Shown: piece by piece, positions 27,731 through 35,264 of the stretch | Position numbering within the stretch: the first letter of the stretch is position 1 | How the letters are laid out: the number at the start of each line of letters is the position of its first letter | DNA from: Bacteroidia bacterium | GTDB taxonomy: Bacteria > Bacteroidota > Bacteroidia > Bacteroidales > Prolixibacteraceae | Assembly: GCA_026391315.1 (NCBI GenBank) | Contig: JAPLDT010000098.1 | Location: 1 to 64,000 of the forward strand | Direction: 5' to 3' | DNA length: 64,000 bases | Program-made: the position numbers and the translations under genes | Notes under the pieces: model-generated | The model's input: the letters and a program-made list of their open reading frames with translations, nothing else | Database searches by the model: none | Told to the model about the DNA's origin: nothing

Positions 27731-28918
27731 CTAATTTACTTCAAGTTGTTGCCACGACGGCAGTTTGGGAAACTTGGCATGAGGGTCTGCCTGGTACCAG
27801 AAACAGGTTGAGGCAATATCAGATTGTTGTTGCAAATACCTGCCACCTTGTCGCCAACCCAAATCCTGAATAGTTATCTTCAGGTCTTTTTCAAAACGTA
27901 CCGGATCCATTATATGCCAACGGTATAGGCCAAACCGTTGCATTGCTTTGTAGTGCCCATCGCCTCGCATAACCTGATGCAGGCCGGCATAAGGTGTACA
28001 GAATTCAGTATAAACAGTTTCCTCAACACCAGCTGCATTTTTCTTCCTGGTATCAAAATCATAGGAGCCGCAGAAATAATCCTCGGTGCCTGTTCCGCAA
28101 ATTGTTGGGAATTTGCTGTCGCCGTCAATAAAGAATTTGATCTCACCTTCTCCCCACCAACCATTGTTATTAACTTTCCAGGCCATATATAAGCCAACAT
28201 AATGACCTTTCCCTTTAATGTTGTCAACAATAGTATAATCAGAAGTAGTGTTGGGATTCAACCTTCTGAACTGAGCATGAAAATAAGCTGCGTCTGTTGG
28301 TACTTCGGTCAGGGTATAGTTAATCTGGTAAAACAAGGTCATAGGATCTTTGTCATTAATGTTTTCCATGGTAATCCTGCATTTTTTACGGAAAGGCATC
28401 GTCCAGTAGCAATTGAAAGCACTTCCTGGATTTACGCAAACAGCCAGCGAGTTAAGCGGGGCATATTCGTTCCAACCCATGCCAAAGAAATCGCCAACGG
28501 GACACTCAACTGAAGGTTCAGTTTCATTATCCCAGTAAATGCGAAGAATTGAGAAACGCCAGTTACCGGTTGGGGTCATCCAAATATGCTGAATAGCTCC
28601 CGAGCCTTCAATCTCAGCTATGGTTAAAGTTTCTCCGGGCTGAATGCGAACATAAGGATTGACCTTCCATCCTTGTCCGAGGTCGCGGGCCGCATTACTG
28701 GCATTGGCTGCGTTGGTGATATCTTTATCTTCCGGCCTGGCCATACCACCTTTACCTTTCTCTCCGATAAAATTTTCAGGACTAATCGAACGTGTTTTTG
28801 CGTTTGACATCCGGTATAGATTACCCATGTTCATTTCCAGTCCGTTAAATGTGTTCTGAGAAAACGACAGACAGGTAATAAGGCAGAAATAAACACTAAT
28901 AAATAATCTTTTTTTCAT
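27731..28918 (-). CDS. GH172-type (DUF2961) glycoside hydrolase
   Basis: Exported protein of 395 aa from the ATG at 28918, which begins a clear signal peptide (MKKRLFISVYFCLITCLSFS); an in-frame start at 28978 would add 20 residues before it. The DUF2961 pattern is visible: GKGGMA after a leading segment, ARDLGQGWKVNPYVRI, GAIQHIWMT, and TGTEDYFCGSYDF. GH172 enzymes act on arabinofuranosides and fructofuranosides (arabinan degradation, difructose dianhydride chemistry). It fits with the GH127 enzyme in the same locus. Confidence 0.87.
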   Translation of the reverse strand: MKKRLFISVYFCLITCLSFSQNTFNGLEMNMGNLYRMSNAKTRSISPENFIGEKGKGGMARPEDKDITNAANASNAARDLGQGWKVNPYVRIQPGETLTIAEIEGSGAIQHIWMTPTGNWRFSILRIYWDNETEPSVECPVGDFFGMGWNEYAPLNSLAVCVNPGSAFNCYWTMPFRKKCRITMENINDKDPMTLFYQINYTLTEVPTDAAYFHAQFRRLNPNTTSDYTIVDNIKGKGHYVGLYMAWKVNNNGWWGEGEIKFFIDGDSKFPTICGTGTEDYFCGSYDFDTRKKNAAGVEETVYTEFCTPYAGLHQVMRGDGHYKAMQRFGLYRWHIMDPVRFEKDLKITIQDLGWRQGGRYLQQQSDIASTCFWYQADPHAKFPKLPSWQQLEVN

Positions 28919-29081
28919 ACACTTAGATTTTGTAGTTTTAACAATAGAATATTTAATCATGCGAATTAAGAGTAACATAGAATAAATTTACCTTAAGATT
29001 CTTTTTGCATTTCCGGATCTTAGGAGTTCCTTAGTCGCCTCATCAGCACAGTCAATACATGATCGTAAGCCATCCTTATCA

Positions 29082-31346
29082 CTACTTCTCAATAACGATC
29101 ACTTCATACTCCCCGATGTGGGGCACCACAAATTTAACCTCCCCGTCGTTGGACTTCAGTGGTATCAATGTCCCGGGCTGCATCAAGGTGTGAATACTTT
29201 TTACTCCCCCTTTCGTCCGCACAGTGATGACAATGTTCTGAAGCGGCACAATCTTCCGTATAGGGCGTGTCATCTCGCCGGTAAAGTTGACCAGGTGAAG
29301 CAGTAAACGCCGGCCATCCTCCTGTGAGCGCAACACCACCTCTACCGACCCTGGTGCGTTCTCCAACACCACCAACTTCGGTGCCGTCTCCCTTAATACG
29401 TTCTCGATCAAACGAGCCCACTCGATCAGGTGATAGGAGTTGAAGGAATTGCCAATATCCCCGCTAATGTAAATAGCTTTGCCTTTGCCGTAGCGATGGG
29501 TCACCAGCGCCGGATCGTCGGACGGCTCCGGGTACCCGGCAAGGCTGCCGGCAACGGGCTTCATGAAATTGACCAACCCGTCGCCTCCCTTAAGCCTTAC
29601 GGCCACGTGATAGGTGGGGGCAGGAACCAGATCCCGTGCCCATCCTTCCATAAGCGGGCTGGCCGCGCGCGGCTGCATGGAGTCAACACGCATCGGGCCG
29701 ACGATTTTGTGCGCGTCGCTCACGCCGAACACCTCCGCCAGGGCAAAATCTGCCCGCCGGATGCCAGTCTCGTCGTAGAGCGAGGTTTCGAAGGTGGCGA
29801 ACAGGTTGCCTCCCCGTTGCACATATTCCTTCAAACAAGCCACCGTTTTCTCGCTCATGCAGGCCACATTGGGTAGAAAAATAACTGCGTAACGATCCAA
29901 CTTCTCTTGCTCCAGCCTGACATCGTCGATGACATCGAACGGCGTTTGTGATCGTATTAGTATGTCGGCCAGTCCTGAGAACTCACCGTCAAGGTTGCCG
30001 ATCTCACTGCGCGCCGGCACTTGCTCGGTTTCGAGCAACTGTGCATCAGCTCCGTCGTAGAAGTTGGCTGTAGTATCGGACCAGACCAGCGCGATAACAG
30101 CTTCGGAGTGGGTTCCACGATAGTAGGAGGCATTCTTCTCCACAAACCGGTTCATGCCAACTAATGCTTGTATCTCCGTGCGCTTGTATGCTGTCTTCCA
30201 AACCTCGAACATCGGGTTGGCAGCATTCGCGATAGTACCGGCATAGATCAGGCGCAAGTCGGCTTCCGAATGCTGCCCGTACTGCCAGGGACTCGGTCGG
30301 CACGTACTGAAGATCACCCGCGGTTTGTCCGGCGATTGTGTTTCCAGCATCCTTGCTGTCACTCCCGGCTTCCAAATCGAAGTGCGCATCATGTCGCCGT
30401 AAAAATATCCGCCTTCGCTGCCAAGCATATCCTGTTCGGAAATGAGAAGCCGGTTCAGATTCGCTGTCGACCAGTTTCCTCCCCGCACTCCGCCGTTCTT
30501 GTAAAAGAGGATCTCCGGATTAATTGACTTGATCACTGTGCGCGAGTCGTGCATAAAATCAACAAGGCTGTTGGCCTGAAATTCGAGCAGGTCAAGCGCC
30601 TGCTTGCCTTTGCGCTGTTTCTTGGAAGGCAGCATTTTGCCATACTGCTTTTGATACTTATCCTGGCAGTAGTGGCAATAGCAGGTGTTGACCGTGAAGC
30701 TGGTCCCGTCATAAAAGATTCCATCGATCGGATAGGCGCACAGGTCCCGAAGTACCTGAAAAACCCACTCCCGCCAAGGACTGTTCGGGCAAAACCGGCT
30801 GGATGGCTGGCTGTACATGATTTGATTTCCATTGCCGTTCTCGTCCAATTGGAGCCAGTCGGGATGTTTTTCGCCAAAGGAACGCTTGAACCAGTGGACG
30901 TTGAAATAAACGATGGTTCGCAAGCCGTTTTTCTTAGCTTCGGGCAGGTACTTGGCCAGGTAGTCCTCGTTCTTCTTCCCTGCAACTTTCGAAGAGAAGA
31001 AAAACTCCTGGTCATCGAGGCCCCCGGCCATCCCCATCACCTGGAGGTGGTCAGCATTGAAAGCCAAGGCGCCTTTCTGAGATGCATCCAGCGCAGGTGA
31101 GGATGAAGGATCTGAGTGATAAACGTCTTCGTTATCCATTAACCGCAGCGGTCCTTCGCGCTCCCACCATGGCTGAGATTGGGACCCTGTCTTTAAAGGA
31201 GCAACAGGTGTTCCATCAGGGATCGTCAGTTTCCCTGTGTTATTATTGTTCCCGAAAGTTGGAATGACGACTGATACAACTGCAGCTGCGGAACCAACTG
31301 ATACGGTAGAAATGAATCGTCGCCTGGTAAAATCTTTATTTTTCAT
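29082..31346 (-). CDS. GHL6-like / beta-galactosidase-trimerisation-domain hydrolase with borrowed Tat leader
   Basis: Protein of 754 aa. Residues 1-46 are a Tat leader almost identical to that of the DegT gene at 26291. The body has a TIM-barrel glycosidase domain (about 85-400) with GLRTIVYFNVHW and YPIDGIFYDGTSF, a CYCHYCQDKY cysteine cluster, and a class-I-glutamine-amidotransferase-like trimerisation domain (about 440-650). The substrate is unassigned. The body is G+C-rich: the 60-base stretches starting at 29581 and 29701 have 38 and 39 G+C, against 29 at 28561 and 26 at 31681. This points to recent acquisition of the body, with a native leader added. Confidence 0.78.
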   Translation of the reverse strand: MKNKDFTRRRFISTVSVGSAAAVVSVVIPTFGNNNNTGKLTIPDGTPVAPLKTGSQSQPWWEREGPLRLMDNEDVYHSDPSSSPALDASQKGALAFNADHLQVMGMAGGLDDQEFFFSSKVAGKKNEDYLAKYLPEAKKNGLRTIVYFNVHWFKRSFGEKHPDWLQLDENGNGNQIMYSQPSSRFCPNSPWREWVFQVLRDLCAYPIDGIFYDGTSFTVNTCYCHYCQDKYQKQYGKMLPSKKQRKGKQALDLLEFQANSLVDFMHDSRTVIKSINPEILFYKNGGVRGGNWSTANLNRLLISEQDMLGSEGGYFYGDMMRTSIWKPGVTARMLETQSPDKPRVIFSTCRPSPWQYGQHSEADLRLIYAGTIANAANPMFEVWKTAYKRTEIQALVGMNRFVEKNASYYRGTHSEAVIALVWSDTTANFYDGADAQLLETEQVPARSEIGNLDGEFSGLADILIRSQTPFDVIDDVRLEQEKLDRYAVIFLPNVACMSEKTVACLKEYVQRGGNLFATFETSLYDETGIRRADFALAEVFGVSDAHKIVGPMRVDSMQPRAASPLMEGWARDLVPAPTYHVAVRLKGGDGLVNFMKPVAGSLAGYPEPSDDPALVTHRYGKGKAIYISGDIGNSFNSYHLIEWARLIENVLRETAPKLVVLENAPGSVEVVLRSQEDGRRLLLHLVNFTGEMTRPIRKIVPLQNIVITVRTKGGVKSIHTLMQPGTLIPLKSNDGEVKFVVPHIGEYEVIVIEK
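31203..31346 (-). repeat. Duplicated Tat-leader segment, copy 2
   Basis: Start of the GHL6-like gene, matching the first ~52 codons of the DegT gene at 27500-27655. Similarity stops at about residue 52, where the G+C-rich hydrolase body begins. The boundary marks a fusion junction. Confidence 0.78.
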
Positions 31347-31394
31347 CGTTTAATTATATGTTCAATTTATTAAAATCATTTATTTTCCTATTTC

Positions 31395-32771
31395 CTACTT
31401 CTTAAATGGGTTTGGAATGCTGATAAGGTCGGTCCTTGTTTTTCCGTTCTCAGTTATTCTGGCAAGGGTATATACAGTACCATCCTTGCCAATTGCAATC
31501 GAGTTGACATAAAGCGGTCGCTGACCGTCAGGATAAAAAACAGCGCCATGATCAAGGTATTTTCCTGTTGGTATATCATAAGTGATCAGATGAAGGTCTT
31601 CAAGGCCTTTTGCCTCCCCTTTAGCAGTTGTGCCGGCGCCCAAAACACGTTTTCCGTCAACATAAATCGGACCTCCTGTCAGGTAATAAATTGTTCGGCC
31701 GTCGGGACCTAACTTGAAACCCAGATATCCATAACTGAACTGGTCTCCCATTCCGGTAAGTTTCGAAGGTATGGATGTCAGTCTTTCAAGTACTTCAATT
31801 CGTGGTATAGCCGGGTCGAAACGGAATAGATAACCTGAGTTACCATGAACACCATATAGCTTTTTTTCAGGGGCATACCAGAATACCTGGCGCCAGTTAT
31901 ACGCCATACTGCCCGAAGTCGATATTTCGTAAGTTCCAAAGTAATCCTTCTTCATATCTTCGCCTTTAATGGTTTCCACTTTATCTTGTCCCACCTTCAA
32001 ACGCTTAATCTGTCCCTCGGCATTGGTCATATAAATGGTACCATCTTCCGAATTAATGGCAATCGATCGGCATACAACACGAAAATCAGTACCCATTCCA
32101 TCTTCACCCTTACCTGTGAAAGGACCAAGATCTTTTAACTCTTTTTTGGCTATATCATAACGGAACAGGTACCCTGTTGGCCATGTCAGCCCATAAATAA
32201 GCCCACGGTTGGTATCCATGTTCATTGTAATAATTCCTTCATTGTGAGGGGCAATACCCAGATCTTCAAAAGTTTTCTTTTTCATGTCATAGGAGAGAAT
32301 ATGACCTCCACGGTAAGCTTTGAACTCTTCAGTTGGTAGTCCGGTCTTTTCCATGCCGCCGATGATGCTGTAATAACCCAGGTGCGTTACAAAATAGAGT
32401 TTCCCATTTGATTCCATAAAATTCACATGGCTTTTACCCTGTGCTACCACTTTCATCTCTTTCTCGCCACAAATCCCTGAAAGGTCGCCCAGATGTTCGG
32501 TAGCGCGCGTCTTCGGATCGAAAGAGTACATCTGGCCTGCTATGTTAATCAACTGAGAGCAGAGAACATAGTAGATCTTCCCGTCACTTGCAGAAGAAAT
32601 GCCGTTGTAGGTATCGTGTGCATGTTCGAAACCTGAATTATAAACTGTTGCAATTATCCTGGCATCAGGAGTTGAAACAACTGGAGTTTCAGCCTCCGGT
32701 TTAGCCTGTTTGCAGCCTGTCATTACCAGTCCCGGAAATAGCATTGTGAATAATAGTCGTTGTAATTTCAT
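31395..32771 (-). CDS. Beta-propeller lipoprotein
   Basis: Lipoprotein of 458 aa with lipobox VMTGC (Cys20). The mature protein holds repeated blade-like units such as GKIYYVLCSQLIN, RGLIYGLTWPTGYLFRYD and GTIYMTNAEGQIKRL, with aromatic-rich strands and many G-x-D/Y turns. This suggests a six- or seven-bladed propeller of the SMP-30/NHL-like kind. No catalytic motif is recognised. It may bind glycan at the cell surface or act as a lyase or isomerase; the function is unknown. It is co-directional with the Tat-leader DegT gene upstream (gap 120 bp). Confidence 0.7.
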   Translation of the reverse strand: MKLQRLLFTMLFPGLVMTGCKQAKPEAETPVVSTPDARIIATVYNSGFEHAHDTYNGISSASDGKIYYVLCSQLINIAGQMYSFDPKTRATEHLGDLSGICGEKEMKVVAQGKSHVNFMESNGKLYFVTHLGYYSIIGGMEKTGLPTEEFKAYRGGHILSYDMKKKTFEDLGIAPHNEGIITMNMDTNRGLIYGLTWPTGYLFRYDIAKKELKDLGPFTGKGEDGMGTDFRVVCRSIAINSEDGTIYMTNAEGQIKRLKVGQDKVETIKGEDMKKDYFGTYEISTSGSMAYNWRQVFWYAPEKKLYGVHGNSGYLFRFDPAIPRIEVLERLTSIPSKLTGMGDQFSYGYLGFKLGPDGRTIYYLTGGPIYVDGKRVLGAGTTAKGEAKGLEDLHLITYDIPTGKYLDHGAVFYPDGQRPLYVNSIAIGKDGTVYTLARITENGKTRTDLISIPNPFKK

Positions 32772-32891
32772 ACGTAAATATCATTGTTAAATAATTGAAT
32801 ATCAAATCGTACGCATGGAACTCGCAAAAAAGCATTTACATCGCCTTTTGTGGGCAAAGCCCATGCTCGTTTCATTGGTTTTTTATTTTAA

Positions 32892-34265
32892 TCATTTCAG
32901 GTTCCTGATCTTATCAGCATTCTTATGTATCCTTTCTATTGCTGTTGAAATATCATCCATATCGGGTTTTTCGGCAAGCAGCATGTTCTGATCGAACCAT
33001 ACTGCCTCCTGGCATAACTGATCATTCTCCGGACATTGATTGCCCTCCATATATTTAGTGTAGTCCAACATTTCGGAAGGATACATTAACTTATAATTTT
33101 TAGTTTTAAGTACATTTTCCAGGTATGGCATTTTATTTAGAGCAGTATATCCACCTGAACAAGGTATTCCTTCAGCCTGAAGTGCTTTAAGGAACTCAGC
33201 TCTTGTTAAGCCTTTAAACTCTTCTTTTTTGTACCTGAACGGAAAGAGATGAAAGGCAGCCCTTGTCACCTTTTGGTTGAATTTGTACGGTAATATTCCG
33301 GGGATTTGTTTGATTTGCGATTTCAGATATGCAGCATTATCATTCCTTTTGGTTGTTTGTACCTCCAGGCGCTTCATCTGAGCAAGTCCGATAGCTGCCT
33401 GGTATTCAGTCATTCGCAGTTTGGTTCCCGCAATAACTGTACCTGAATCTACTTTGCCAACCATAGCACCGTATGGATTGCCATAATTATGATAAGAATA
33501 ACATCTGTCCATAAATGCTTCGTCATCACTTACGATAGCTCCGCCTTCACCAATAGGCATGTTTTTAGAATTCTGGAAACTGAAGCAACCGGCATTACCG
33601 AATGTTCCCACTTTCTTGTGATCTATCTCAGCCAGCCATGCCTGACAGGCATCTTCCACCACCAGAAGATTATGTTTCCTGGCAATTGCCATTATCTTTG
33701 TCATATCAGCAGGCAGACCCAGAATATGAACAGGCATAATGGCCCTGGTACGAGGTGTTATCTTAGCTTCAATTTTGTCATGATCAATCTGAAATGTCTC
33801 TGGATCGGTATCAACAAATATTGGCATTGCACCGGTTTGCAGGATAGCGACAACTGATGCAATAAAAGTATAAGGGGGAACAATTACCTCATCACCGCCG
33901 CCAATACCCAATTGAACGAGGGCTGCAATTAAGGCGTTAGTCCCGTTTACTACAGCCAGGCAACGTTTAGTGCCGATAACCTCTGCCCATTTTTTTTCGA
34001 ACTCAGTTACTCTACCTGCACGTGACCATACACCACTGCGAAGGACTGTTATAACCTGTTCTTCGTCGGTAGCAGGATTCCACATTGGCCATCCCGGCCA
34101 GCCTTTGGTTCTTAACTTCTGGCCTCCAAGTATGGCCGGTATACTTGTATCAGTTGCACGGTTAGCAAAAAGAGTTGGTGCCACACCCATGGTAACTAAG
34201 GTTCCGAGACCGGCTAGTGAATTTTGCTTTACAAATTCACGCCTTGAATAATTTATTTTTGACAT
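32892..34265 (-). CDS. Second Tat-exported DegT/DnrJ/EryC1/StrS aminotransferase
   Basis: PLP aminotransferase of 457 aa from the ATG at 34265; a longer in-frame start at 34313 would overlap the M55 gene and lacks leader character. The leader is a strong twin-arginine signal (SRREFVK, residues 7-13, then a Gly/Leu/Val-rich stretch). The mature part opens PAILGGQKL and later WPGWP. Asp205 (EDACQAWLA) and Lys234 (FSFQNSK before GEGG) are intact. It is clearly homologous to the enzyme at 26291 but too diverged to be a recent copy. It sits 22 bp after M55 copy 2. Confidence 0.88.
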   Translation of the reverse strand: MSKINYSRREFVKQNSLAGLGTLVTMGVAPTLFANRATDTSIPAILGGQKLRTKGWPGWPMWNPATDEEQVITVLRSGVWSRAGRVTEFEKKWAEVIGTKRCLAVVNGTNALIAALVQLGIGGGDEVIVPPYTFIASVVAILQTGAMPIFVDTDPETFQIDHDKIEAKITPRTRAIMPVHILGLPADMTKIMAIARKHNLLVVEDACQAWLAEIDHKKVGTFGNAGCFSFQNSKNMPIGEGGAIVSDDEAFMDRCYSYHNYGNPYGAMVGKVDSGTVIAGTKLRMTEYQAAIGLAQMKRLEVQTTKRNDNAAYLKSQIKQIPGILPYKFNQKVTRAAFHLFPFRYKKEEFKGLTRAEFLKALQAEGIPCSGGYTALNKMPYLENVLKTKNYKLMYPSEMLDYTKYMEGNQCPENDQLCQEAVWFDQNMLLAEKPDMDDISTAIERIHKNADKIRNLK

Positions 34266-34287
34266 TTTAGTTTTTTCTTTTATGTTT

Positions 34288-35166
34288 TTAAAAATCCAGA
34301 ATGTGCAGGGCATCCTGAATGTAACCCTCCTTTGTCACCAGAACAGGTTTTGGCAAGGTGGGGTCCAGATTGAGATATTCCATCCTGACTTTTATTGGCA
34401 GTTCCAGTATATACGGTTTGCATTTGGGAATAGCTGTCATTGCTTTTCTGGCTCCCTTGTAAAGAGCTTTGCGTGTTTCTTCAAAAGGATAGAGAACTGC
34501 TGCCTCACGCGATATTCCCTCCTTAACTGCTACTGTTATACAGTTGGGCCCGAAGAATTTTGTTGCTTCACGGCATACCGCAACATCGCCTGTGACCATT
34601 ATCGTGGGCACCCCATAATAACCGGCCACGACAGCTGCCTGGACCAGTTCACCAGATTCCACACCGTTATACCAATACCGGTTCTCAGATCTCGAAGACT
34701 GGGTGTGATTCAGAACGCCGTCCGGTGTACCCATCATCGCATGAGCGCCAAACTGCACCTCTCCGGCAAAAGATTCGTCCAGTCCGAATGTTCGTGGTCT
34801 GGGTTTACCTGTGATGTACTTCGCCCCAGGCTCCATTAAATGAGGGATCACAGCCTGTGATCCATGTCCGTCAAGCACAATTATCTCGGTGGCGCCGCCA
34901 TCACGAAGACCGCGAACTACTGCAGCAAGATCGCCCATGAAGTACTCACATGCCTGAATATTCAATGGGGAATCTTTCTCGCGGGTCTGTGCAAATTTGT
35001 ACACGCCGCTGACACCCTCCAGATCTGTTAATACGTAGATTTTTTTCTGAGCTGAGGCAGAAGAAAAACAAGTGAAAAGAGCAAAAAATATTGCGGCTAA
35101 TGTCCTCGCCAGTGATAATCCGAAGAATCTTATTCCTGTTTTATCAGTATTGAAATTTTTAATCAT
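34288..35166 (-). CDS. Exported M55-family (D-aminopeptidase-type) metallopeptidase, copy 2
   Basis: Protein of 292 aa, paralogue of the gene at 23990. The same metal-site motifs are present (TDLEGVSG, LDGHGSQ, GAHAMMGTPDG). The signal peptide differs (ending SSASAQK) while the mature domains are almost identical, also at DNA level. The conserved intergenic element (copy 3) lies about 45 nt upstream of the start. It is followed by a Tat-leader DegT gene, as copy 1 is near another, so M55 and exported DegT proteins probably share a pathway. Confidence 0.87.
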   Translation of the reverse strand: MIKNFNTDKTGIRFFGLSLARTLAAIFFALFTCFSSASAQKKIYVLTDLEGVSGVYKFAQTREKDSPLNIQACEYFMGDLAAVVRGLRDGGATEIIVLDGHGSQAVIPHLMEPGAKYITGKPRPRTFGLDESFAGEVQFGAHAMMGTPDGVLNHTQSSRSENRYWYNGVESGELVQAAVVAGYYGVPTIMVTGDVAVCREATKFFGPNCITVAVKEGISREAAVLYPFEETRKALYKGARKAMTAIPKCKPYILELPIKVRMEYLNLDPTLPKPVLVTKEGYIQDALHILDF

Positions 35167-35185
35167 TGATTAATGTTTAATGTTT

Positions 35186-35240
35186 AAATATCTAATTTGA
35201 ATTGTTTGAACCGGAATTAATTTAATATAATTGCAAAAGC
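35186..35240 (-). promoter_or_regulatory. Conserved intergenic element, copy 3 (upstream of M55 copy 2)
   Basis: On the coding strand: TTGCAATTATATTAAATTAA, then a TTCCGGTTCAAACAATTC core and AAATTAGATATTT. The CCGG core is about 45 nt before the start codon. It shares the extra TTGCAATTAT flank with copy 4. Confidence 0.5.
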
Positions 35241-35264
35241 TATATCAATTAAAAACAGTTTGGC

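Noticed and set aside
30549-31100. Plus-strand open frame of 183 codons inside the GHL6-like gene
   Set aside because: The G+C-rich antisense strand of this gene is poor in stop codons; the opposite frame has the hydrolase motifs.
32851-32863. Short hairpin TGGGC-AAA-GCCCA between the propeller lipoprotein and the DegT gene
   Set aside because: The stem is only five base pairs with no U-tract, so it is too weak to call a terminator.
34266-34313. Longer start for the second Tat-leader DegT gene
   Set aside because: It would overlap the end of the M55 gene and place 16 extra residues before a perfect twin-arginine leader.
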